Shown here piece by piece: positions 1 through 4,218 of a stretch of 6,391 bases of DNA. The notes under the pieces are model-generated. The model did no database searches, was not told where the DNA came from, and saw nothing but the letters and a program-made list of their open reading frames with translations. Source of the DNA: Rhodospirillales bacterium (lineage in GTDB: Bacteria; Pseudomonadota; Alphaproteobacteria; SMXQ01); contig JAHEKA010000134.1 in assembly GCA_024638585.1 (NCBI GenBank), forward strand, positions 1 through 6,391, in the 5' to 3' direction. How positions within the stretch are numbered: the stretch's first letter is position 1; each line of letters begins with the position of its first letter. Position numbers and translations under genes: made by a program.

Positions 1-19
1 GGCGTGAGCCGATCCAGCG

Positions 20-325
20 TTATTCTTCCGGTTCGGTCGTGAACATCAGGGGATAGCCTTTGGTGCGCGCCAACTCCGTCGCTTCGCTCGCCTTGCTTTC
101 CGCAATGTCGCGGGTATAGACAGCAACCACGCAGGCGCCCCGCCGATGCGCCGTCATCATCACACGGTTGGCCTGCTCCTCGCTCATGCGGAATACCGCT
201 TTCAAGACCAGAACCACAAATTCCCTTGGCGTGTAATCGTCGTTAAGCAGGATCACCTTGTGCAGGCGCGGACGCTCGGTTTTGATCTTAGGCTTGGTGC
301 TTGTGTCCGTCCCGACGTTACTCAT
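20..325 (-). CDS. clpS: ATP-dependent Clp protease adaptor ClpS (ClpS2-like)
   Basis: ClpS is the cytoplasmic adaptor that delivers proteins with bulky hydrophobic N-terminal residues (N-degrons) to the ClpAP protease. The 101-aa product has a flexible charged N-terminus (residues 1-20) and then a complete ClpS core. The motif NDDYTP is at 28-33, and His60 sits in TAHRRG. By alignment with E. coli ClpS, Asn28, Asp30 and His60 are the N-degron pocket residues. Arg34 occupies the place of the E. coli gatekeeper Met40. The C-terminus, PLMFTTEPEE, is the form I associate with the second alphaproteobacterial paralogue (ClpS2) rather than the canonical one. The ATG start is preceded only by a weak G-rich stretch (GGCGGGGCGCT). 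The gene lies 58 bp after a small exported-protein gene on the same strand with no hairpin between them, so co-transcription is likely. clpA often follows clpS, but only 19 bp of downstream DNA is visible. Family assignment is firm; the ClpS2 subtype is probable. Confidence 0.95.
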   Translation of the reverse strand: MSNVGTDTSTKPKIKTERPRLHKVILLNDDYTPREFVVLVLKAVFRMSEEQANRVMMTAHRRGACVVAVYTRDIAESKASEATELARTKGYPLMFTTEPEE

Positions 326-383
326 AGCGCCCCGCCCATGGGAGAATTTGGCCTTCGTTCTTGCCGACTAGATCGCCCGGAGC

Positions 384-716
384 CTAGGGCGCCTCGGATT
401 GAGGAGCGCGCAATCCGGAAAACGGAAGACGCGCCGACGCACCGCCGCCGCCATTGAACGGCCGCGCGGTGTCGCCACCGAATTGAGGCAGCGCCGTCTT
501 GCCCACATTTGAGGGCTTCGGCTCGGCAATGTAGATGCCGTGCCACCTGGGCTTGAATCGCTTGCTGCGGAAACCAGCCATTTGAACCGGATCGAGCGTG
601 GGAAGACCCTCCAACGACTCGCCACTGCTGTTGGCGAGGAGCGGGGCGGACGGTATGGATATGAGCCCCACACCAAGCGCCAGGCAGATCGCCGTCAAGA
701 ACGACCTGTACAGCAT
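384..716 (-). CDS. Small exported protein of unknown function
   Basis: I do not recognise this 110-aa protein. It starts with a convincing Sec signal peptide: Tyr3-Arg4, a hydrophobic stretch at about 6-21 (FLTAICLALGVGLISI), and a plausible cleavage site after Ala28 (PLLA/NSSG). The mature part is about 82 residues, basic in the middle (SKRFKPRWHGIYIAEPKPS) and then Gly/Ala/Pro-rich with a GGGG run, which suggests a poorly structured periplasmic or secreted protein without cysteines. The start is supported by an AAAGG Shine-Dalgarno sequence 8 nt before the ATG. A longer frame across the same DNA (322-897) lacks these signals and runs through the CBS gene, so I discarded it. The gene sits 104 bp after the CBS gene and 58 bp before clpS, all on one strand. 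That it is a gene is likely from the signal peptide and ribosome binding site; its function is unknown. Confidence 0.7.
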   Translation of the reverse strand: MLYRSFLTAICLALGVGLISIPSAPLLANSSGESLEGLPTLDPVQMAGFRSKRFKPRWHGIYIAEPKPSNVGKTALPQFGGDTARPFNGGGGASARLPFSGLRAPQSEAP

Positions 717-751
717 CGGACAAGCCTTTCATCAGTGGATCGACTGGCCAA

Positions 752-780
752 ACCCTAACACGAGCCACCCCACGGAACAA
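752..780 (-). promoter_or_regulatory. Candidate sigma70-type promoter for the exported protein-clpS pair
   Basis: On the minus strand, TTGTTC (775-780) is followed after exactly 17 nt by TAGGGT (752-757), about 35 nt before the exported-protein start codon. Both boxes match the consensus only in part, so this is a weak call. It would make the exported protein and clpS a unit separate from the CBS gene. Confidence 0.3.
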
Positions 781-820
781 ATCCTCGGGTTCATCAGACA
801 CGCCGTAAGGGGCGGCCTGC

Positions 821-1252
821 TTAGCCTTGAGTGACGTATGTCCTGAGCGCCTCGGCCTCGGATTCGATCTCCTGAACCCGGCAACGCACCACGTCACCGA
901 TGGAAATGATCCCGGACAAGGTCCCTTCGGAAACCACCGGCAAATGGCGGATCCGTTTTTCGGTCATGGTCCCCATCAGGTCGGCAACGTGATCTGTCGG
1001 CCCGCAGGTCACGACGTCCCGGGTCATCAGGTCCGAAGCGGGCAGCGCAAGGGCTGCATCGCCTTGCTCAGCAATGGCCCGGACGATGTCACGTTCGGAG
1101 AGGATTCCCAGGACCCGGGCGTTGTCGGCGCTTATCACCACCGCGCCGATTCCGGCGTCAGACAAGAGCTTGGCAACCTGGGCAACCGGCAATTCGGGCC
1201 GGGCGGTAACGACGCTACTGCCCTTGGCGTTGATCACGGATTCGACGTTCAT
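821..1252 (-). CDS. Tandem CBS-domain protein
   Basis: A 143-aa stand-alone CBS-pair (Bateman module) protein, a cytoplasmic type that usually binds adenine nucleotides and senses energy state or regulates a partner. CBS1 covers about residues 8-62 and ends in GILSERD (49-55). CBS2 covers about 75-125, with RHLPVV (102-107) and GIISIGD (114-120). Asp55 and Asp120 fit the S/T-x-x-D pattern that contacts ribose in nucleotide-binding CBS domains, so both sites may be functional. A short acidic helix (EIESEAEALRTYV) closes the protein, as in many alphaproteobacterial homologues. I chose the ATG at 1252 because AAGGAGG lies 5 nt before it. An in-frame TTG five codons upstream (1267) overlaps that Shine-Dalgarno sequence and is unlikely to be used. 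No catalytic or membrane domain is attached, so the partner is unknown. The family is certain; the role is not. Confidence 0.93.
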   Translation of the reverse strand: MNVESVINAKGSSVVTARPELPVAQVAKLLSDAGIGAVVISADNARVLGILSERDIVRAIAEQGDAALALPASDLMTRDVVTCGPTDHVADLMGTMTEKRIRHLPVVSEGTLSGIISIGDVVRCRVQEIESEAEALRTYVTQG

Positions 1253-1257
1253 GGCCG

Positions 1258-1264
1258 CCTCCTT
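1258..1264 (-). promoter_or_regulatory. Strong ribosome binding site that fixes the CBS-protein start
   Basis: Minus-strand AAGGAGG is complementary to the 16S rRNA 3' end and sits 5 nt before the ATG at 1252. It overlaps the competing TTG codon at 1265-1267, so it decides in favour of the 143-aa product. Confidence 0.85.
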
Positions 1265-1291
1265 CAACCGATCATGGTCGCGAAAGCTTAG

Positions 1292-1314
1292 CAGATATCA
1301 TCTGGCAAACCAGA
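1292..1314 (-). repeat. Two overlapping inverted repeats sharing one arm, upstream of the CBS gene
   Basis: Plus-strand CAGAT (1292-1296) and ATCTG (1300-1304) form a perfect inverted repeat around ATC. TCTGG (1301-1305) and CCAGA (1310-1314) form a second one around CAAA. The middle arm belongs to both, so only one hairpin can form at a time in RNA. As DNA it is a run of CAGA/TCTG half-sites that could be an operator. It lies 40-62 nt before the CBS start codon. The sequence pattern is certain; any function is speculative. Confidence 0.35.
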
Positions 1315-1348
1315 AGAAGTGTCGCGGGGGAAGATCCGGCGCTATGCA

Positions 1349-1363
1349 GCCGAGCCGCTCGGC
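1349..1363. repeat. 15-bp hairpin-forming palindrome in the DUF454-CBS gap
   Basis: GCCGAGC and GCTCGGC flank a single C, giving perfect 7-bp arms. No T-run follows on either strand, so it is not a textbook intrinsic terminator. It is the strongest hairpin in the 259-bp gap (1253-1511) after the DUF454 gene and may still mark the 3' end of that transcript. I see no convincing gene in this gap. Confidence 0.3.
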
Positions 1364-1511
1364 GCGTTGCTAAGCCTTGAGACTGCGCCCTTTACAGCAA
1401 ATCTACCTAGTCGGAACGGGGACGCGTCCGCGTCAGTACCCGCGACGCTGCCGGCGGTCAATTCGGTCCTGATCCCTTTGGCAATGTCGAGAGATTCGGG
1501 CCGTGGCTGGG

Positions 1512-1952
1512 TCAGGCGGGCAGGCTCGGGCGGCGCAGGATATAACCGGCGATCGGCGTCAGAATCAGAGCGAGGGCACAGGGAAGAAGCCAACTCTCCG
1601 CAACGAAAAGGACGACGATCAGCCAACTCAGGCTCATCATGCCGACGGCGGCGCGTTTCGCAGGAAGCGGAATGGCGCGATGGGCATGCCAGGCCCGAAG
1701 CGGGCCGCCCAGGCGGGGGTGGTCGTAAAGCCAGCGGTGGAACCGGACCGAACTCTTGGAAAAGAGCCACAGGGCGATCAACAGAAACACCGTGGTCGGC
1801 ATCAGGGGCAGGAACAGGCCGAGGATGCCCAGCGCGACGCAGAGCCAGCCCAGCGCCATAAAGGCGTAGCGCGCAGGTGCGCAGACCTCGCCCCGCGCCG
1901 GGGCGTCCACGGGCGCTGGATGACTGCTCGAAGGAGTGATGTCCGCTTCCAT
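1512..1952 (-). CDS. DUF454 (YbaN-like) inner membrane protein
   Basis: A small multi-spanning inner-membrane protein of the DUF454/YbaN family, whose function is not established. With the ATG at 1952 it has 146 residues. A hydrophilic N-terminus of about 26 aa is followed by the family core: a first hydrophobic block (about 29-64) containing GLFLPLMPTT, a conserved cytoplasmic-type loop (RFHRWLYDHPRLGGPLRAW, about 70-88) and a second hydrophobic block (about 104-138), giving roughly four membrane segments. The start is uncertain. An in-frame GTG at 2000 would add 16 residues and leave only 18 bp after the upstream gene. Neither start has a visible Shine-Dalgarno sequence, and the DNA between them is AT-richer than its surroundings, which favours the shorter form. 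A later ATG (1859) would cut into the first membrane segment. It is probably co-transcribed with the small gene at 2019-2276. Confidence 0.88.
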   Translation of the reverse strand: MEADITPSSSHPAPVDAPARGEVCAPARYAFMALGWLCVALGILGLFLPLMPTTVFLLIALWLFSKSSVRFHRWLYDHPRLGGPLRAWHAHRAIPLPAKRAAVGMMSLSWLIVVLFVAESWLLPCALALILTPIAGYILRRPSLPA

Positions 1953-2018
1953 GCGCAGCAAATTAGCCCCAAGCCCTAAAAGACCGGTTAAAGACGACAC
2001 AAGGTAAAAGGGCGGGTA

Positions 2019-2276
2019 TTAGGACCGACGCGCCTTTGCTGCCAGCGCGCGGTGACGCACTTGGCCGAGGAACTGGTCATCGGATTCGGGGACCAAAGTC
2101 AGGCAGAACTCTTGGGCCGGGGCCCCTTTGAGGGCAACTGCCTCGGCGCTTTCCCGGTCCTTGGCGCGGATCTTTCGTACCACCAGGCGGGTCTCGCCGT
2201 CCGGCCCGGGATACAGGTATTGAGCGATCCAGAAACAAGGCGTCTTCGGCTCCTCCTTGGCCTCGGAGCCGGTCAA
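2019..2276 (-). CDS. Small protein of unknown function (start uncertain)
   Basis: I recognise no named family. The region around PCFWIAQYLYPGPDGETRLVV and the tail ESDDQFLGQVRHRALAAK have a normal mix of charged and hydrophobic residues and look like a compact cytoplasmic protein of about 75-85 aa. There is no signal peptide or membrane segment. The start is the difficulty. The frame stays open up to a GTG at 2423, which overlaps the lipoprotein stop (GTGA). However, that extra 49-residue stretch is Arg-rich, contains a strong stem-loop (2340-2381), and has an AT-rich non-coding-like patch at about 2277-2325. The first start codon after that patch is the TTG at 2276, giving 85 aa, but it has no clear Shine-Dalgarno sequence. 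The stop is 18-66 bp before the DUF454 start, suggesting co-transcription. I am moderately sure that it is a gene and unsure of its 5' end. Confidence 0.55.
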   Translation of the reverse strand: MTGSEAKEEPKTPCFWIAQYLYPGPDGETRLVVRKIRAKDRESAEAVALKGAPAQEFCLTLVPESDDQFLGQVRHRALAAKARRS

Positions 2277-2339
2277 TTCAGAGGTTCGTTTCGTAATCGC
2301 TAGGTGAGCAATGGGTACGGATTTTAGGGACCGCGGGCG

Positions 2340-2381
2340 CACCGTCCGGGTGCTTGACCTGATGCGGCAGCCCGGACGATG
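2340..2381 (-). terminator. Long stem-loop after the lipoprotein gene (terminator-like, no U-tract)
   Basis: CGTCCGGG (2343-2350) and CCCGGACG (2371-2378) are perfect 8-bp arms. On the minus-strand RNA the stem extends outward through one G-U wobble and two more pairs (2340-2342 with 2379-2381). It extends inward by three pairs past a single bulged base, giving about 14 pairs. The wobble pair is possible only in minus-strand RNA; on the plus strand it would be a C/A mismatch. This fits a transcript from the lipoprotein gene, whose stop is 39 nt upstream. No run of U follows, so this may be a Rho-assisted 3' end or an RNA-stabilising structure rather than a classic intrinsic terminator. Confidence 0.45.
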
Positions 2382-2419
2382 GCGCGGCCGCAGGTTCGGC
2401 TCGGTCGCGGCAGACCGAA

Positions 2420-2725
2420 TCACCGTCCGACCTCCAGGGGAACACGGCCCGGAATAGGCTTGTCGTAGCAGTCAATCTTGCCGATTGACCGATAACAGAA
2501 GGTCTGGGTGATCTTCTCGGTGTGACACTTGGTGCGCGAGGCCATGGACAGCGGTAGACGCTCCTGCTCGCAGACCCGGTAGACGGTCACCTTGCGACCC
2601 TGCTCGTCGACCCGCACGGTCTTGCCTACCTGGGTCGGCGTCTCCTTGACCAGCAAGCACCCACCAAGCGCGAGCAGCGGTAGAACAGCAATGGCACAAA
2701 TGCGTCCCAAGGCAATGATTTGCAT
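2420..2725 (-). CDS. Small Cys-rich lipoprotein of unknown function
   Basis: A 101-aa precursor with a type II signal peptide: a hydrophobic stretch at about 9-20 and a lipobox LGGC at 20-23. Cys23 would be lipidated and the first 22 residues removed. The residue after Cys23 is Leu rather than Asp, so by the usual Lol rule the protein would go to the outer membrane. The mature part of 79 residues has four more cysteines (52, 67, 77, 86), enough for two disulphides in the periplasm. The ending, with CYRSIGKIDCYDKPIPG (77-93), resembles a C-terminal pattern I have seen in small alphaproteobacterial lipoproteins, but I cannot name the family. The start is clear: AGGAGGGG followed by TTTGCG and ATG. 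That Shine-Dalgarno sequence lies within a perfect inverted repeat (2732-2758), suggesting translational control. The gene is transcribed away from hspQ. Confidence 0.88.
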   Translation of the reverse strand: MQIIALGRICAIAVLPLLALGGCLLVKETPTQVGKTVRVDEQGRKVTVYRVCEQERLPLSMASRTKCHTEKITQTFCYRSIGKIDCYDKPIPGRVPLEVGR

Positions 2726-2731
2726 CGCAAA

Positions 2732-2758
2732 CCCCTCCTGAGCGAAACGTAGGAGGGG
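2732..2758 (-). promoter_or_regulatory. Hairpin sequestering the lipoprotein Shine-Dalgarno (possible translational switch)
   Basis: In the minus-strand leader, CCCCTCCT (2751-2758) is the perfect complement of the Shine-Dalgarno AGGAGGGG (2732-2739), separated by an 11-nt loop (2740-2750). If folded, the entire ribosome binding site is paired in an 8-bp stem rich in G-C. The upstream arm resembles the anti-Shine-Dalgarno end of 16S rRNA. This architecture is known from RNA thermometers and other translational switches, but this stem may be too stable to melt without a helper. The pairing is seen directly; regulation is inference. Confidence 0.5.
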
Positions 2759-2828
2759 GTGGGTAAACGATCGGTTAACGGCGCCCGTCGCGTCGCCCGG
2801 CCCCGGCTCCGATTAACCAATGGATGCC

Positions 2829-2838
2829 AAAACGTTTT
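2829..2838. repeat. Perfect 10-bp palindrome AAAACGTTTT in the divergent intergenic region
   Basis: AAAACGTTTT lies roughly midway between the lipoprotein start (2725) and the hspQ start (2959). It is AT-rich against a GC-rich background, which makes it a possible regulator binding site or curved promoter DNA. Nearby, GGTTAA (2773-2778) and TTAACC (2813-2818) form a more distant inverted pair. Nothing identifies a regulator. Confidence 0.3.
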
Positions 2839-2888
2839 ACCTGGCTGCGCTCGGATGGTAGCTTGCGCCACAAGAAATTTAGGTGCTT

Positions 2889-2917
2889 TTGTCGTGTTAT
2901 GCCGTAGATCATTAGAA
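2889..2917 (+). promoter_or_regulatory. Weak candidate promoter for hspQ
   Basis: TTGTCG (2889-2894) and TTAGAA (2912-2917) are separated by 17 nt. They would start transcription near 2924, about 35 nt before the hspQ ATG. An alternative pair is TTTACC (2836-2841), 17 nt, TAGCTT (2859-2864). Neither fits well. I did not find a clear RpoH-type (CTTG-start) or CIRCE element, although hspQ is heat-inducible in enterobacteria. Confidence 0.25.
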
Positions 2918-2933
2918 GGCAATATGCTGCCTT
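2916..2933 (+). repeat. Small hairpin in the hspQ leader
   Basis: AAGGCA (2916-2921) and TGCCTT (2928-2933) are perfect 6-bp arms around ATATGC, ending 25 nt before the hspQ start codon. If transcribed it would form a short stem-loop just upstream of the GGAG ribosome binding site; as DNA it may be an operator overlapping the candidate -10 box. Confidence 0.3.
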
Positions 2934-2958
2934 GCTGGTCCCGCCGGAGTGTCCTCAC

Positions 2959-3273
2959 ATGAAGAAGTCATATGCCCGTTTTCATGTCGGCCAGCCGATC
3001 CATCACAAACTGTTCGACTATCGCGGCGTCATCGTGGATGTCGATCCCGACTACCAGGGCTCACCGGATTGGTATCGGGAAATGGCCAGAAGCCGGCCGC
3101 CCAAGGACGCGCCCTGGTACCACATTCTGGTCCATGGCGCCGACCACTGGACTTACGTGGCGGAACGCAACCTGGAGCGTGACAATTCGGGCGAACCCGT
3201 CGATCATCCAGATATCGGGATTTTCGAGGAGTTCTCTAACGGCGAATACTTCCGCCGTTACGACCTCAACTAG
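2959..3273 (+). CDS. hspQ: Heat shock protein HspQ
   Basis: HspQ (YccV-like family) is a small cytoplasmic stress protein. In E. coli it was described as a hemimethylated-DNA-binding, DnaA-affecting factor; in Yersinia and Salmonella it acts as a specificity-enhancing factor for Lon protease. The 104-aa product matches the family's usual length of about 105. It has the N-terminal barrel signature FHVGQPIHHKLFDYRGVIVD (8-27) followed by VDPDY, then PWYHILVHG (52-60), TYVAERNLE (65-73) and an alphaproteobacterial-type tail HPDIGIFEEFSNGEY (83-97). I chose the ATG at 2959 because GGAG (2946-2949) lies 9 nt upstream and homology begins right after it. An in-frame TTG at 2932 falls in the leader hairpin and is unlikely. 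It is divergent from the lipoprotein gene and 126 bp before the DUF502 gene. Identification is firm; which of the reported activities applies here is unknown. Confidence 0.95.
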   Translation: MKKSYARFHVGQPIHHKLFDYRGVIVDVDPDYQGSPDWYREMARSRPPKDAPWYHILVHGADHWTYVAERNLERDNSGEPVDHPDIGIFEEFSNGEYFRRYDLN

Positions 3274-3288
3274 GGTCTGGAGAGGTGC

Positions 3289-3314
3289 GGCGGCCCGAAC
3301 CGGGGCCAGACGCC
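3289..3314 (+). terminator. GC-rich hairpin after hspQ (weak terminator candidate)
   Basis: GGCCC (3292-3296) and GGGCC (3303-3307) form a stem around GAACCG, extendable by GGCG/CGCC outside a small bulge. An alternative pairing is GTCTGG (3275-3280) with CCAGAC (3306-3311). It lies 15 nt after the hspQ stop, but no T-run follows, so read-through into the DUF502 gene is likely. The rest of the 126-bp gap shows no clear promoter. Confidence 0.3.
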
Positions 3315-3399
3315 TGCCTCCCGGGCCTTATGGCGACGGACCCGCGCATCCGGAACCAGACGGCAACAGATCCGACATGAAGCGACGCGGGCCACGGCC

Positions 3400-4218
3400 A
3401 TGAACGATACCGAGACGAATACCCCGCAGGGCGCGGATTCCGCTCCACGCGGGTATCACCCGTCCTTCGGCAGACGCGTCCTCCAACGCCTGCGCAACTA
3501 CCTGATCGCGGGCATCCTCGTCACCGCGCCGATCGGCCTGACGGTGTGGTTGTCCTGGGCCTTCGTGACCTGGATCGACGACCGGGTGATGCCGCTGGTG
3601 CCCGACGTCTACCATCCGGAAACCTATCTACCCTTCACCATTCCAGGCTCCGGCCTCCTCATCGTATTGCTGGGGCTGATCCTGATTGGTGCTCTGACCG
3701 CCAATCTGCTGGGCCGCAGTTTCCTGCGCATGTCCGAACGCATGCTGGAGCGTATGCCGATCATCCGCGGCATCCATGCCACCATCAAGCAGGTGTTCGA
3801 AACGGTCCTGTCTCACCAATCCGACGCGTTTCGACAGGTTGTTTTGGTGGAATATCCACGCCGCGGCATCTGGGCCTTGGGCTTCCTGACCGGCGAAACC
3901 CTTGGGGAGGTGCAGAACCTGACCAAGGAAAAGGTCCTCAACATCTTCCTGCCGACAACGCCGAACCCGACCTCCGGCTTCCTGCTGTTCGTCCCAAATG
4001 AGGATGTGGTCGTGCTCGACATGACGGTGGAGGAGGGCATCAAGATGGTGATGTCGGGCGGCATCGTCACGCCCACCGATCGGCGGCCCGAGGCGCTGCG
4101 CAACACTCCCGTCGTTTCCGCCAAGACCTTCGAGGACCTCGACATCCTGCGCGAACGCAATAAGGGCCGACCCACGGTACCGGCCGGCGCCGACGACGAT
4201 CAGCCCGACCGGGCATAG
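3400..4218 (+). CDS. DUF502 family membrane protein
   Basis: A 272-aa inner-membrane protein of the DUF502 family; its biochemical role is not established. A 33-residue hydrophilic N-terminus with a basic patch (RRVLQRLR) precedes a first membrane segment (about 35-58) and a periplasmic-type loop with PFTIPG. A second membrane segment follows (about 84-104), and then a large soluble domain. That domain carries the family hallmarks: RMPIIRGIHATIKQV (118-132), FLPTTPNPTSGFLLFVP (183-199) and MSGG (218-221). The Asp-rich tail is probably disordered. The ATG at 3400 has no strong Shine-Dalgarno sequence. A mini-frame of eight codons from the ATG at 3377 ends in a TGA overlapping this start (ATGA), so translational coupling is possible. 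The gene overlaps the end of recG tail-to-tail by 19 bp, and it may be read through from hspQ. Confidence 0.93.
   Translation: MNDTETNTPQGADSAPRGYHPSFGRRVLQRLRNYLIAGILVTAPIGLTVWLSWAFVTWIDDRVMPLVPDVYHPETYLPFTIPGSGLLIVLLGLILIGALTANLLGRSFLRMSERMLERMPIIRGIHATIKQVFETVLSHQSDAFRQVVLVEYPRRGIWALGFLTGETLGEVQNLTKEKVLNIFLPTTPNPTSGFLLFVPNEDVVVLDMTVEEGIKMVMSGGIVTPTDRRPEALRNTPVVSAKTFEDLDILRERNKGRPTVPAGADDDQPDRA

Noticed and set aside
322..897. 191-aa open frame on the minus strand
   Set aside because: It overlaps the CBS gene, the exported-protein gene and the clpS start. Its Arg/Trp/Ser-rich translation resembles no family and it has no ribosome binding site. It is a shadow frame in GC-rich DNA.
827..1291. 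154-aa plus-strand frame antisense to the CBS gene
   Set aside because: The opposite strand encodes an unmistakable CBS pair with a strong ribosome binding site; this frame has no family features.
1342..1770. 142-aa minus-strand frame overlapping the DUF454 gene and filling the gap before the CBS gene
   Set aside because: The first half is Pro/Arg-rich out-of-frame DUF454 DNA. The last 50 codons look slightly more protein-like but have no usable start or ribosome binding site.
2278..2475. 65-aa minus-strand frame between the lipoprotein gene and the next gene
   Set aside because: It overlaps the lipoprotein end, covers the stem-loop region, and has no ribosome binding site or recognisable sequence.
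2732..2758. The inverted repeat read as an intrinsic terminator
   Set aside because: Neither strand has a T-run after it, and one arm is exactly the Shine-Dalgarno sequence of the lipoprotein gene, which explains it better as a leader structure.
2773..2818. TTAA-containing sites as a CtrA binding motif
   Set aside because: The CtrA motif needs two TTAA half-sites 7 nt apart in the same orientation. Here GGTTAA and TTAACC are about 34 nt apart and inverted.
2932..2958. TTG at 2932 as an extended hspQ start
   Set aside because: It lies in the leader hairpin, adds nine residues outside the family's N-terminus, and a GGAG site is well placed for the ATG at 2959.
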